From assembly GCF_000827125.1 (NCBI RefSeq), contig NZ_CP010311.1, forward strand, positions 1 to 64,000: DNA of 64,000 nt, given 5' to 3'. Below the pieces are notes generated by a model. The model was not told where the DNA came from. It searched no databases and was given only the letters and a program-made list of their open reading frames with translations. This stretch comes from Geoalkalibacter subterraneus. GTDB lineage: Bacteria > Desulfobacterota > Desulfuromonadia > Desulfuromonadales > Geoalkalibacteraceae. The position numbers were made by a program, and so were the translations under genes. Positions 30,168 to 39,520 of this stretch are shown in pieces. Every line of letters begins with the position of its first letter. Position 1 is the stretch's first letter.

Positions 30168-31088
30168 ATGATTCAACCCCTGTGCGGGCGACATTGTGTT
30201 GTAAAAGCTCTTTGGGGGGCTTTATTGCTGCTTTGGCTGAGCTGCACCCAGTTGCCGGCCGCGCAATGGACCGACGCCATCGGGCGCACCATCTCCCTCG
30301 AAGAACCCCCGCAGCGCATTGTGTCACTGGTGCCCGCGGTGACTGAAACTCTGTTTGCGCTGGGTCTCGGCGACAGAGTCGTGGGGGTGACCGATTTCTG
30401 CACCTTTCCGCCCGAGGCGAGGCAGAAGCCGAGCGTGGGCGGCTATGCCGATCCCGGCCTGGAAGCGGTGGCGACCCGCAGGCCCGACCTGGTTTTTCTG
30501 GCCGCCGATATGGGCAGTCCGGCCCTGCTCAGTCGCCTGGAGCAGCTGGGAGTCAAGATCTATGTGCTCTATCCGCGCGGGCTGGAAGAGGCGATTGCAG
30601 GCATGCGTGCGGTGGCCGCGGTGTGCGGCGTGGCGGAGGCGGGAGAGCGGCTGGCGAAAGAGCTGGAGGATGAAATTGCCCGTGTCGAGAGAGCGGTTGC
30701 TGGAAAGCCCCGTCCCCGGGTGCTGTTCGCGGTGATGCCCCAGCCCCTGACGGTGGCGGGACCGGACACCCTGGTCGGGGATCTGCTCGCGGCGGCGGGA
30801 GCCCGCAACGTAGTGCCGCCTGGCGCCAACCGCTATCCGACCTGGGGGATCGAGTCGCTTCTGCCGGTAGACCCCGATTTTATCGTTCTTTCTCCCCATA
30901 CCGGGCTGCCCGACCCCGAAAATGTGCTGTCCGGCTGGCCGGAGCTGACCGCGGTGCGCGAGGGGCGCATCATCTCGGTTGATCCCGATTGGGTGCACCG
31001 CCCGGGGCCGCGCCTGAAACTGGGTCTGCGTGCGCTGGCCAATGCTTTTCACGGGCTGGACCTGTCTCTTGCGGAAAATCAACCATGA
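30168..31088 (+). CDS. btuF: Cobalamin ABC transporter substrate-binding protein
   Basis: The 306-aa protein has a hydrophobic signal segment (possible lipobox LWLSC) and a BtuF-like periplasmic binding fold: PQRIVSLVPAVTETLFALGL, RVVGVTDFCTFPPEA, GGYADPGLEAVATRRPDLV and WGIESLLPVDPDFIVLS. It delivers B12 from the periplasm to BtuCD. It overlaps btuC by 4 nt (ATGA). Confidence 0.9.
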   Translation: MIQPLCGRHCVVKALWGALLLLWLSCTQLPAAQWTDAIGRTISLEEPPQRIVSLVPAVTETLFALGLGDRVVGVTDFCTFPPEARQKPSVGGYADPGLEAVATRRPDLVFLAADMGSPALLSRLEQLGVKIYVLYPRGLEEAIAGMRAVAAVCGVAEAGERLAKELEDEIARVERAVAGKPRPRVLFAVMPQPLTVAGPDTLVGDLLAAAGARNVVPPGANRYPTWGIESLLPVDPDFIVLSPHTGLPDPENVLSGWPELTAVREGRIISVDPDWVHRPGPRLKLGLRALANAFHGLDLSLAENQP

Positions 31089-32080
31089 TCCTCACCCTCG
31101 GGCGTCGTTTCTGGTTTCCGCTGCTGCTGGCCGTGCTGCTGCTGGCCATGCTTGGCTCGCTGTTGGCGGGGCCTTTCGCTTTGTCGCTGGGGGATCTGTA
31201 TGCCGCGTTGATCGGGCAGCCGCACTCGCCGATTCATGAGGCGGTGGTGTTCAAGATCCGCCTGCCGCGGGTTCTGCTGGCGGCGCTGGTGGGTGCGGCG
31301 CTGGCCGTATCGGGCGGCGCTTTTCAGGCGGTGCTGCGCAACCCGCTGGCCGACCCTTATATTCTCGGGGTGTCCGGCGGGGCCGCCCTCGGCGCGGTGG
31401 CCGCGCTGGCGCTGGGCATTATTCCGATGCAGGCGATGGCGTTTGCCTCCTTCGCCGGTGCGCTGGGCGCTCTGACCCTGGTCTACTGGGTGGCGCGGGG
31501 GGCGCACGGGACGCCCCATGCGCTGATTTTAGCCGGTGTGATGGTGGGGAGTCTCGCTTCTGCGCTGCTGTTGTTCCTGCTGTGGACGGCACCGGCCGAT
31601 CCCACCCGCACGGCCGTGTTCTGGCTGGCGGGCAATCTCGCCATGGCCGATCCTGCCTGGCTGCCCTGGTCGGCTGTTGCTTCCGCCCTGGCCTTTGGCT
31701 GGCTGTGGTCCCGTGCGCGCTCTCTCGATCTGTTTACTCAAGGGGAGGAGGTGGCCGCTGATCTGGGGCTGGATGTGGGGCGGGCGCGCATGAGCGTGTT
31801 TATGGCCGCCGGGGCATTGACCGCCGCTGCGGTGGCGATGGCCGGGCTGGTCGGCTTTGTCGGCCTGACCGTGCCTCATGTGGTGCGCCTGCTGTGGGGC
31901 CCGTCCCACCGGCGCCTGCTGCCGGCCTCGGCCCTGCTGGGCGCCGCTTTTCTCATGATCGCCGATGCCCTGTCGCGAACCCTGCTGGCACCGGCAGAGA
32001 TTCCAGTGGGGGTGGTGACGGCCCTGCTGGGTGCGCCGTTTTTCCTCTATCTACTGCGTCGGCGGGAGGAGAGGGGATGA
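31085..32080 (+). CDS. btuC: Cobalamin ABC transporter permease
   Basis: This 331-aa FecCD-type permease has about ten transmembrane helices and the family motifs FKIRLPRVLLAALVGAALA, QAVLRNPLADPYILGVSGGA and GLVGFVGLTVPHVVRLLWG. The latter contains the coupling helix that contacts the ATPase. It overlaps btuF and btuD (ATGA overlaps), indicating tight co-translation. Confidence 0.93.
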   Translation: MILTLGRRFWFPLLLAVLLLAMLGSLLAGPFALSLGDLYAALIGQPHSPIHEAVVFKIRLPRVLLAALVGAALAVSGGAFQAVLRNPLADPYILGVSGGAALGAVAALALGIIPMQAMAFASFAGALGALTLVYWVARGAHGTPHALILAGVMVGSLASALLLFLLWTAPADPTRTAVFWLAGNLAMADPAWLPWSAVASALAFGWLWSRARSLDLFTQGEEVAADLGLDVGRARMSVFMAAGALTAAAVAMAGLVGFVGLTVPHVVRLLWGPSHRRLLPASALLGAAFLMIADALSRTLLAPAEIPVGVVTALLGAPFFLYLLRRREERG

Positions 32081-33351
32081 TCCGCATCGAACAGCTTGAA
32101 TTCGCCTATGGCGACACGCCGGTGTTGCGCGGCATCGACCTGGAGGTGAGGGCAGGGGAGATCTTCGGTGTTCTCGGTTCCAACGGCTGCGGCAAGTCGA
32201 CCCTGCTGCGGCTGATGCGCGGTCTGCTGGCCCCGTGCCGCGGACGGGTGCTGTGGGAGGGGCGCGATGTGCGACGCCTGAGTCGCAAGGCGCTGGCGCG
32301 CCGGGCGGCAGTGGTGCCGCAGGGTGCCGCCGCCGGATTTCCCTTTGCCGTGCGGGAGATGGTTTCTCTTGGGCGTTTTGCTCATCAGGGCGGGTTTGTC
32401 GGCGCTCATCCCGGCGACCGGGCGGCGGTGGAAAAAGCGCTGGCTTTGACCGACACCCTGCACCTGGCTGAACGGGAGGTCACCGGACTGAGCGGCGGCG
32501 AGCTGCAGCGGGTTCTGCTGGCGCGCGCCCTGGCGCAGCAGGCGCCGGTGCTGCTGCTCGATGAGGCCACCAGCCACCTTGACATCGATCACCGCCTCGA
32601 GATCGGCGAGCTACTGGTGCGCCTCAATCGTGAACAGGGGCTGACCGTGGTGCATATCTCCCACGATCTCGACCAGGCCGCAGAAATTTCCCACCGCTTG
32701 CTGCTGCTCAATGCGGACGGGTCGCCCTGGGCGCTGGGGACGCCGGACGAGGTTTTTACCCCGGCCAATCTGCAGCAGGTTTTCCGGGTGGATGTCCATG
32801 TCGAGAAAAACCCCTATACCGGGGCTCCGCGCGTGTACCCGGTGGCTCGCCAGCGCGCGGACTGGGGGCAGGGGCTCAGTGTTCATCTGCTGTGCGGCGG
32901 TGGCAGCGGGGGGGATCTTCTGCGTCGTCTTTATCGCAGCGGCGCACGCATCAGCGTCGGGCCGCTCAATCGGGGCGATTCCGATCTGCTGCTGGCGGAT
33001 GCCCTGGGGCTGGAGGCGGTGCGGGAGGCCCCTTTCTGCCCGATCTCAGCACAAACACTGAATGATGCTTTCAACCTGTCTCGCAAGGCCGAGCTGATGG
33101 TGGTGGCGCCCACCGTGTGGGGTTCCGGCAACCTGGCCTGTCTGGAGTTGGCCGATGCGGCATTGAAGGAGGGACGGCCGGTGCTGGTGGTTGATCCCCG
33201 GGCGGAACGCGATTACACCGGGGGCCGGGCATGGCAGACTTTGAGCGAACTGCTCGCGAAGGGTGCACAGCGCTGTGCGGATACAGCGGAGGTGGTGGAC
33301 AGGCTGGAGAAAATGGCCGCCATGGAGAAACCTCCCCAGGGCGGCCTTTAA
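32077..33351 (+). CDS. btuD: Cobalamin ABC transporter ATPase with C-terminal extension
   Basis: The first 240 residues are a standard importer ATPase: Walker [12 protein letters not shown], signature [17 protein letters not shown], Walker [14 protein letters not shown] and the H-loop in VVHISHDL. The 424-aa total is about 165 residues longer than usual. The extra domain starts near [19 protein letters not shown] and shows an alternating alpha/beta pattern with [40 protein letters not shown] and [15 protein letters not shown]. Its function is unknown to me; it could bind nucleotide or cobalamin. GGAGGAGAGGGG precedes the ATG. Confidence 0.88.
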   Translation: MIRIEQLEFAYGDTPVLRGIDLEVRAGEIFGVLGSNGCGKSTLLRLMRGLLAPCRGRVLWEGRDVRRLSRKALARRAAVVPQGAAAGFPFAVREMVSLGRFAHQGGFVGAHPGDRAAVEKALALTDTLHLAEREVTGLSGGELQRVLLARALAQQAPVLLLDEATSHLDIDHRLEIGELLVRLNREQGLTVVHISHDLDQAAEISHRLLLLNADGSPWALGTPDEVFTPANLQQVFRVDVHVEKNPYTGAPRVYPVARQRADWGQGLSVHLLCGGGSGGDLLRRLYRSGARISVGPLNRGDSDLLLADALGLEAVREAPFCPISAQTLNDAFNLSRKAELMVVAPTVWGSGNLACLELADAALKEGRPVLVVDPRAERDYTGGRAWQTLSELLAKGAQRCADTAEVVDRLEKMAAMEKPPQGGL

Positions 33352-33357
33352 GACGGG

Positions 33358-33618
33358 TTACTCGCCCAGCTGGCGCGCCAGGTATTCATCCATGCGCACG
33401 CGCGAGGTGGCGATATCGAGAGGAACGAACTGTTCGTTGACCAGCACGGTGGTGGAGCCGCGCAGCACGTAGTCGCGCGCCGCCTCCGAGGTGTTGAGGT
33501 AGACTTCCACATCCAGTTTGCCATCGTATTTCTGCTTCATCTTTTCGGCCACGACCGTGGCCGCACGGCAGGGGCTTCAACCACTGCTGCCGCTGTGAAA
33601 AACTTTCATTTTCAGCAT
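33358..33618 (-). CDS. Selenocysteine-containing thioredoxin-like protein (UxxC)
   Basis: Reading from ATG 33618, with GAAAGGAG 7 nt upstream, the frame is open for 87 codons except for one TGA at 33579-33577 (codon 14). Read as selenocysteine it gives MLKMKVFHSGSSG-U-SPCRAATVV, a small thioredoxin-like protein of 86 aa with a U-S-P-C redox motif. The downstream part (KLDVEVYLNTSEAARDYVL, then STTVLVNEQFVPLDIA) fits small thioredoxin-fold proteins. A SECIS-like hairpin follows the TGA. The gene is 75 nt downstream of an ArsR-rhodanese gene, so it is probably regulated with it. A plain pseudogene is the alternative but is unlikely given the intact remainder. Confidence 0.8.
33546..33579 (-). 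promoter_or_regulatory. Bacterial SECIS-like element, thioredoxin-like gene
   Basis: From the UGA: 13-nt spacer, 7-bp stem CGGCCAC/GUGGCCG, loop GGUC. Guanines at the loop start, about 20 nt after UGA, match what is known of SelB-recognised bacterial SECIS hairpins. Confidence 0.75.
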
Positions 33619-33693
33619 CTTTTTTCTCCTTTCAAAGTGACTGCTCAGGACAGAGTTGCGACCCTGTAGATACCGTTCAGATCGCTGCTGCGG

Positions 33694-34392
33694 TCAGGGT
33701 GAATCGATACTGCGGGGATCCCGGGAAGCCTTCTCCACCGGCAGACCCTGCTGCTGCCACTCCTGCACCCCGTCTTCCATGCGCACCGCCTGGAATCCTT
33801 CCGCTCGCAGCATCTCCACTGCCTCGGCGGAGAGAACGCAGTAGGGGCCGCGGCAGTAGGCGACGATCTCCCGGTCGCGGGGCAGCTCCGCCAGTCGCCT
33901 GCGCAGTTCGGGCAGTGGGATGGAGAGGGCGCCCGGCAGATGCCCCGCCTGGTATTCCTCCGGCGGGCGCACGTCGATGACTGCCGCGATGCCGGTGCGC
34001 ACTCGATCCAGCAGGGTATGGCGGTCCACGGCTTCCAGCTCGTTGCGGTCATTGAAGAAACGCCGGCTTAGCTGTTCGACCTCCGCCAGCTGGGTCTGCG
34101 CCAGGGTGCGCAGCGCATGGAAGAATTCCGCCACCTGCGGATCGGCGATGCGGTAGACCACATGCAGGCCCTGTTTGCGGGCTTCGGCCAGGTGCGCGCC
34201 TCGCAGCACCTGCAGATGTTGCGAGGTGTTGGCGACGGACAGGCCCGCTTCCCGGGCAAGAGTTTCCACCGTGCGCTCACCCTGGCACAGCAGGTCGAGC
34301 AGCTCCAGCCGCTTCGGGCTGGCAACCGCCTTGCCGATGCGGGCGAATTGGGCGTAAATGGCTTCCTTGTAATGCTGCTTTGTTCTTGACAT
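33694..34392 (-). CDS. ArsR-family regulator fused to a rhodanese domain
   Basis: The 232-aa protein has an N-terminal winged-helix ArsR domain (ASPKRLELLDLLCQGERTVE, SVANTSQHLQVLRGAHL) and a C-terminal rhodanese domain (AAVIDVRPPEEYQAGHLPGA) with active-site loop YCRGPYC. The fusion suggests transcription control by a sulfane-sulfur or persulfide signal. I use ATG 34392; a TTG at 34407 is possible and neither has a clear ribosome site. The Sec-thioredoxin-like gene follows on the same strand; trxB diverges across repeat copy B. Confidence 0.85.
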   Translation of the reverse strand: MSRTKQHYKEAIYAQFARIGKAVASPKRLELLDLLCQGERTVETLAREAGLSVANTSQHLQVLRGAHLAEARKQGLHVVYRIADPQVAEFFHALRTLAQTQLAEVEQLSRRFFNDRNELEAVDRHTLLDRVRTGIAAVIDVRPPEEYQAGHLPGALSIPLPELRRRLAELPRDREIVAYCRGPYCVLSAEAVEMLRAEGFQAVRMEDGVQEWQQQGLPVEKASRDPRSIDSP

Positions 34393-34489
34393 AGGCGTCT
34401 TTTTCAACTATTCAATGAATTACTTGAATAAAAACCACGAAGCGGGTTGTTTGTCAAGCCCGATTGTCGTTGTCTCCCTTGTCGTGAAG

Positions 34490-34592
34490 GGGGGCGCAAC
34501 TCCCATGACAAGGGGCACTTTTCGCCATCCCTGGCCGTTTGATTGGCGCCCTCCCTGGCGCCAAACACCCTTGTCATGGGAGTTGCGCCCCC
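34490..34592. repeat. Palindromic 103-bp repeat, copy B
   Basis: The arms begin GGGGGCGCAACTCCCATG and are perfectly complementary over 25 nt. The inner hairpin is TTGGCGCC-ctccct-GGCGCCAA. It lies between the ArsR-rhodanese gene and trxB, ahead of the trxB start. Confidence 0.92.
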
Positions 34593-34660
34593 TGCCGGAC
34601 AGTGACGCTCGATTTTTCAGTCTCTGAGGTACACCTTGGCTGCATTCCAGGAGGTTTAAC

Positions 34661-35584
34661 GTGGACAAGACGGTTTTTGATGTGGTGATCATCGGCGGCG
34701 GCCCGGCGGGGCTGACTGCCGGACTCTATACTTCGCGCGCGCGGCTCGAAACGCTGCTGGTGGAGCGCATGATCCCCGGCGGGCAGGTGATGACCACCAC
34801 CAAGGTGGAAAACTACCCCGGTTTCCCCGGCGGCATCGACGGTCCCGACCTGATGATGCGCTTCCAGGAGCACTGCCAGGAATTCGGCCTGCGCATCGAA
34901 ACCGGCGAAGTGGAAGGGCTCGAAGACCAGGGCGAATACAAGGTTCTCACGATTGACGGCGAGCCGGTCAAGGCACGGGCGGTGATCATTGCCACCGGAG
35001 CCGAGCCGCGCAAGCTCGGCGTGACCGGGGAGTCGGAATTCACCGGACGCGGCGTGTCCTACTGCGCCACCTGCGACGGCGCCTTTTTCCGTGACGCGAC
35101 CGTCGCCATCGTCGGCGGGGGGGACACGGCTGCTGAAGAGGCCCTGTTTCTGACCCGCTTTGCCAAAAAAGTCTACCTCATTCACCGCCGCGACGAACTG
35201 CGCGCCACGGCCATCCTGCAGGATCGCGTGCTCAAAAATGAAAAGGTCGAACCGGTGTGGAATGCCGAGGTGACCGAGATCAAGGGCGACAGCAGCGGCA
35301 TGAAATCGGTGCAGCTCAAGGACCGGGTGAGCGGCGAAGAGCGGACTCTGGACCTGGAAGGGATGTTTATCGCCATCGGGGTGACGCCCAAAGCGCAATT
35401 TCTTGCCGAACTGCTGGAACTGGACAGCGAAGGCTACATCCAGACCGACACCGAGTGCCGCACCTCGATCCCTGGTGTGTTTGCCGCCGGTGACGTGCGC
35501 AAGAAGATCCTCAAGCAGATCGCCACCGCGGTAGGCGATGGCGCCATTGCCGCCATCATGGTGGAAAAATACCTGGACGGATGA
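34661..35584 (+). CDS. trxB: Thioredoxin reductase
   Basis: This NADPH-dependent flavoenzyme reduces thioredoxin. The 307-aa protein has the FAD motif GGGPAGLTAGLYTSRARL, the redox-active CATC at residues 135-138, the NADPH motif GGGDTAAEEALFLTRFAKK and the C-terminal FAD motif GVFAAGDVRKK. The start is GTG, 4-6 nt after AGGAGG at 34649. Its position opposite the Sec-thioredoxin-like gene hints that it may reduce that protein. Confidence 0.96.
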   Translation: MDKTVFDVVIIGGGPAGLTAGLYTSRARLETLLVERMIPGGQVMTTTKVENYPGFPGGIDGPDLMMRFQEHCQEFGLRIETGEVEGLEDQGEYKVLTIDGEPVKARAVIIATGAEPRKLGVTGESEFTGRGVSYCATCDGAFFRDATVAIVGGGDTAAEEALFLTRFAKKVYLIHRRDELRATAILQDRVLKNEKVEPVWNAEVTEIKGDSSGMKSVQLKDRVSGEERTLDLEGMFIAIGVTPKAQFLAELLELDSEGYIQTDTECRTSIPGVFAAGDVRKKILKQIATAVGDGAIAAIMVEKYLDG

Positions 35585-35741
35585 ACCGCGAGCCTTTGCA
35601 GAAGGCCAGGATGCACTTTCTCAGGATCAAAAACCGGCAACAGCGTCACTTTACGTTCTACTTGGCGAGAAAAAAGAGAGTAAATGGACTAAAGCGCTTT
35701 GATCAGACTCGCTGTGCTCATTTTGGGTGTGCATTATGGCG

Positions 35742-35767
35742 CTCATCCGTTAACATTTACGGATGAG
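35742..35767. other. Stem-loop between trxB and the mla operon
   Basis: A 9-bp inverted repeat (CTCATCCGT with ACGGATGAG) lies 49 nt before mlaE. There is no T run, so it may be an operator or RNA stem. The rest of the 231-nt gap shows nothing clear; a 61-codon frame from 35581 lacks homology. Confidence 0.4.
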
Positions 35768-35815
35768 AATTAAATCCGGCTTGTTGGGCGGAGAACCTGT
35801 GGGAGCAGGCCGCTT

Positions 35816-36973
35816 ATGACAGGTATTGAAATGCATCAACAAGATGAGTTGGCTGAGGTCGAGGATTATTTCAGTCGTCTTGAGGACGGCACCATTGCGC
35901 TGCGCCTGTACGGCGACTGGAGTGCCGGCCGCATTCCGGTCTCCCTCTGGGAGGTGGAGGAGCAGCTGACGGTTGCGCAGGTTTCGCGGCTTGTTTTTGA
36001 AACCACGGAACTGCAGTCCTGGGATAGCGGACTGCTGACTTTCCTGCTCAAACTTAAAAGCCTGTGCGCCAGGTTGGATATTGAGTTCCACGAGGACAAC
36101 CTGCCGCCCGGAGCGCGACGGCTGCTGGCAATGGCTGCCGACAGGCCGGCCCGGTCGCAACAGGCAGGAAGAAAGCCGCCGCCGCTTCTGGAACGCGTTG
36201 CCGACCGCGCCATCAGCGCCTGGCGGACAGCCATGGAGATGCTGGCCTTCCTGGGTGAGGCGACCGTTGCCTTCGCCCGCCTGCTCAGCGGACGCGCGCG
36301 CTTCCGCATGGTGGACCTGTGGGAGATTATGCGCGAGTGCGGCGCCGGCGCCCTGCCCATTGTTTCCCTGATCAGCCTGCTGGTGGGGATGATCTTCGCC
36401 TTCGTGGGGGCGGTGCAGCTCTCCATGTTCGGCGCGGAAATCTATGTCGCCAGCCTGGTGGGAATCTCCATCGTACGGGTGATGGGCGCCATCATGACCG
36501 GCATCATCATGGCGGGCCGCACCGGCGCCGCCTTCGCCGCGCGCATCGGCACCATGCAGGTCAATGAAGAGATCGACGCCCTCTCCACCCTCGGCATCTC
36601 GCCCATTGAATTTCTCGTTCTTCCCCGCATCATCGCCCTGACTCTCATGATGCCCCTGCTTTGCCTCTATGCCGACCTGATGGGTATCCTGGGGGGGCTG
36701 CTGGTCGGCGTGACCATGCTCGACCTCAATGTCATGGAATATCTCGAAATGACCAAAAATACGGTGCGGCTCAAGGATTTCTGGGTCGGCCTGTTCCACA
36801 GCGCGGTGTTCGGCGTGCTGGTGGCGTTGTCGGGCTGCCTGCGCGGCATTCAGTGCGGGCGCAGCGCCTCGGCCGTGGGGGATGCCGCCACTTCGGCGGT
36901 GGTGACCAGCATCGTCAACATCATCGTGGCCACTGCGGTCATCACGGTGATCTGCAATATTCTCGGGATTTAG
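35816..36973 (+). CDS. mlaE: MlaE-type ABC permease with N-terminal STAS-like domain
   Basis: The 385-aa protein fuses a STAS-like domain (about residues 10-105, RLYGDWSAGRIPVSLWEVEE) to the MlaE permease (about 130-385). The permease shows VDLWEIMRECGAGALPIVSL, MAGRTGAAFAARIGTMQVNE and EEIDALSTLGISPIEFLVLP. Mla systems move phospholipids between membranes. In E. coli the STAS protein MlaB is separate; here it is fused. A start at 35831 is also possible. mlaF follows after 3 nt. Confidence 0.9.
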   Translation: MTGIEMHQQDELAEVEDYFSRLEDGTIALRLYGDWSAGRIPVSLWEVEEQLTVAQVSRLVFETTELQSWDSGLLTFLLKLKSLCARLDIEFHEDNLPPGARRLLAMAADRPARSQQAGRKPPPLLERVADRAISAWRTAMEMLAFLGEATVAFARLLSGRARFRMVDLWEIMRECGAGALPIVSLISLLVGMIFAFVGAVQLSMFGAEIYVASLVGISIVRVMGAIMTGIIMAGRTGAAFAARIGTMQVNEEIDALSTLGISPIEFLVLPRIIALTLMMPLLCLYADLMGILGGLLVGVTMLDLNVMEYLEMTKNTVRLKDFWVGLFHSAVFGVLVALSGCLRGIQCGRSASAVGDAATSAVVTSIVNIIVATAVITVICNILGI

Positions 36974-36976
36974 GGC

Positions 36977-37777
36977 ATGGTAGACTCAGGACACAGCGCA
37001 TCAGCGGCCATTGAAGTAAATAACCTGACCATGGCCTACGGCGATCAGGTCATTCAGCGTGATCTGACTTTTACCGTACAGCGGGAGGATATCTTTATCA
37101 TCATGGGCGGCAGCGGCTGCGGCAAGAGCACCCTGCTGCGGCACCTGATCGGCCTGCACCGCCCGGCTGCGGGCACGGTGCGTTTTGACGGCACCGATTT
37201 CTGGGTCCTGCCGGCTGACGAACGGCAGCAGTTCATGCGCCACTTCGGCGTGTTGTACCAGAGCGGCGCCCTGTGGAGTTCCATGACGCTGGCGGAAAAT
37301 ATCGCTCTGCCGCTGGAGGAATACACCCGCCTGCCGCAGTCCGAAATCGCGGAGCTGGTAAGTTTCAAACTGGCCCTGGTCGGTCTGGCGGGATTCGAGG
37401 ATTACTATCCCCGCGAGATCAGCGGCGGCATGAAGAAACGCGCCGGGCTGGCCCGCGCCATGGCCCTTGATCCCGACATTCTCTTTTTCGACGAGCCCTC
37501 GGCGGGCCTTGATCCGATCAGCTCGCGTCAGCTCGACGAGTTGATTCTCGAACTGCGCGACAGCCTCGGCACTACCCTGGTGGTGGTGACCCACGAACTG
37601 GCAAGCATTTTCGCCATCGGCAGCAATTCGGTGTTTCTCGATGCCGAAACCCGCACCATGATTGCAGCCGGCGATCCAAAAAAGCTGCGGGATGAATCTG
37701 ACGATCCACGGGTGCGCCGCTTCCTGACCCGCGGCGAGAACGGCGATACAGAGACGGAAGGAGGCGTGAAGCGATGA
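36977..37777 (+). CDS. mlaF: Mla-type phospholipid transport ATPase
   Basis: The 266-aa ABC ATPase has Walker [15 protein letters not shown], signature EISGGMKKRAGLARAMALDP, Walker B ILFFDEPSAGLDP and the H-loop VVVTHELAS. The GGMKKRAGLARA signature is typical of MlaF. It overlaps mlaD by 4 nt. Confidence 0.93.
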   Translation: MVDSGHSASAAIEVNNLTMAYGDQVIQRDLTFTVQREDIFIIMGGSGCGKSTLLRHLIGLHRPAAGTVRFDGTDFWVLPADERQQFMRHFGVLYQSGALWSSMTLAENIALPLEEYTRLPQSEIAELVSFKLALVGLAGFEDYYPREISGGMKKRAGLARAMALDPDILFFDEPSAGLDPISSRQLDELILELRDSLGTTLVVVTHELASIFAIGSNSVFLDAETRTMIAAGDPKKLRDESDDPRVRRFLTRGENGDTETEGGVKR

Positions 37778-38769
37778 GCGCTAAGACCGGCAAGGCGATA
37801 ATCGGTGCCTTTGTGCTGGGGGCCCTGTGCCTGGCGGTGGCCGGGGTGGTGCTGTTCGGTTCGGGGAAATTCTTTTCACCACAGAAAAAATACGTCATGT
37901 ATTTTGACGGTTCGGTGAAAGGGCTTTCGGTGGGGGCGCCGGTGCTGTTCCGCGGCGTGAAGATCGGTTCCGTCACCGATATCCAGATCCAGGGGGATAT
38001 GCAGGAGATGGTCTTTCGCGTGCCTGTGATCGCCGAGATCGATCTGAGCCGCTTTCAGTTTGCGGACGAGAGGGGCCATTCGCCTGAATTCCACCAGTCC
38101 CTCGTCAACCGCGGACTGAGGGCCCAGATGCAGACTCAGAGCCTGGTGACCGGGCAACTCATGATCAACCTCGATTTCCACCAGGACCGACCGGCCCGGT
38201 TTGTCTCAGGGACCCCCGAGTTCTCTCAGATCCCGACCATTCCGTCCACCACTGCCTTGCTGGCGCAGAAGCTGGAAGAACTCCCCCTGCAGCAACTGGT
38301 GGAGCGGACCAATCGGCTGGTCGGAGGGATGGAGCGCCTGGTCAATGATGATGATATGCAGCAGATGCCGCGCAACCTGAACCTGGCAGCCGCCGCCGCG
38401 CGCGACCTGATGGCGAAATTGGACCGTGAAGCGGGTCTGCTGTCGGCGGAGGCCCGAAAAACCATCAGGGCGGCGACTGCAACCCTGGAGCAGGCCGATC
38501 GTGTGCTGGCCTTCGTGGAGGGCCCCACCGGCGAGCTGGCGGACAACCTGAACCAGACCCTGGCCCAGGCGCGCCAATCCCTGAATACGCTGGATCAGAC
38601 TCTTGAGGCGGTGCAGGAGACCGCCGCCGATGAGCAATCCAAGTATCAGCTTCGCTATGCCCTCAGTGAATTAGGGGATGCCGCTCGTGCTCTCGGTTCC
38701 CTGGTGGAATACCTGGGACGCCACCCGGAAGCGCTGCTGCGCGGCAAAATCGATCTGGAGGAGAGATGA
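37774..38769 (+). CDS. mlaD: MCE-domain lipid-binding protein
   Basis: The 331-aa protein has one N-terminal transmembrane helix and an MCE domain (VMYFDGSVKGLSVGAPVLFR, GVKIGSVTDIQIQGD). A long helical C-terminal region follows (FAEGPTG-like and RQSLNTLDQTLEAVQETA segments). It is about twice the length of E. coli MlaD; the helical extension resembles PqiB/YebT-type proteins that form periplasmic bridges. It overlaps the downstream lipoprotein gene by 4 nt. Confidence 0.9.
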   Translation: MSAKTGKAIIGAFVLGALCLAVAGVVLFGSGKFFSPQKKYVMYFDGSVKGLSVGAPVLFRGVKIGSVTDIQIQGDMQEMVFRVPVIAEIDLSRFQFADERGHSPEFHQSLVNRGLRAQMQTQSLVTGQLMINLDFHQDRPARFVSGTPEFSQIPTIPSTTALLAQKLEELPLQQLVERTNRLVGGMERLVNDDDMQQMPRNLNLAAAAARDLMAKLDREAGLLSAEARKTIRAATATLEQADRVLAFVEGPTGELADNLNQTLAQARQSLNTLDQTLEAVQETAADEQSKYQLRYALSELGDAARALGSLVEYLGRHPEALLRGKIDLEER

Positions 38770-39419
38770 GCATGAAAATTCATTCGTCGCTCGCTACCCT
38801 GCTTCTGCTGTTCGTTGTGCTGCAGTTGGCTGCCTGCGCCCGAACGCCGCCGGCCCGCTTCTATACCCTGTCCTCCCTGTCCCTGGACCAATCGACACAC
38901 AGAAATGCTGCGGCGGACCGCTCCCGCCAGGTAATCGCGATCGGTCCCGTGGCCATGGCGAAGTATCTCGAGCACCCCGCGATTACGACCCGCAGCGGTG
39001 CCACGACCCTGAAGCGTTCGGAACTCGACCGCTGGGGCGGCCCCCTGGGCGACGAAATCACCCGGGTGCTGGTGGAGAACGTGGCGGCACTGGTTTCGGC
39101 AGAGGGAGCTCTAGTTCTGCCGTGGCTGGAAACCTCGGACGCCGATTATCGTCTTCAGCTTCACATCACCCGCTTTGACGGACCCCTGGAAGGCCCGGTG
39201 ACCTTCAACGCCGCCTGGATGATTTTTGCCGGGAAACGCAACAAACTCGCATCCTCAGGCGATATCTCCATTGACGAACCTGTCGAGGCGCCGGACTATG
39301 CCGCCTTTTCCGAAGCCATGAGCCGGGCCCTGGTGGAGTTGAGCCACCGTGTGGCAGCGGAGATTGATGCCGTCCACGGTGCGGCTGACACGCCCGTTGC
39401 CGCGCAAGACCGGCCATGA
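38766..39419 (+). CDS. PqiC/YmbA-like ABC transport auxiliary lipoprotein
   Basis: The 217-aa protein has a lipoprotein signal (LQLAAC) and the ABC_trans_aux fold: ARFYTLSSLSLDQ near the N-terminus, IAIGPVAMAKYLEHPAITTR, and a C-terminal VELSHRVAAEIDAV. Such proteins act with MCE transporters on the outer-membrane side. It is the last gene of the mla-like operon. Confidence 0.85.
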   Translation: MSMKIHSSLATLLLLFVVLQLAACARTPPARFYTLSSLSLDQSTHRNAAADRSRQVIAIGPVAMAKYLEHPAITTRSGATTLKRSELDRWGGPLGDEITRVLVENVAALVSAEGALVLPWLETSDADYRLQLHITRFDGPLEGPVTFNAAWMIFAGKRNKLASSGDISIDEPVEAPDYAAFSEAMSRALVELSHRVAAEIDAVHGAADTPVAAQDRP

Positions 39420-39520
39420 TGATGGCAACGTAAACAGACCCTGTTCGGAATGTTTGGTGTACAAAAGAAGGGGCGGCCTCAAACCGCCCTTCTTGTATTT
39501 TGGTTTTGATTTCAGAGAAG

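Noticed and set aside
35581-35766. 61-codon frame after trxB
   Set aside because: It overlaps the trxB stop, has no ribosome site, no recognised homology, and runs into a stem-loop.
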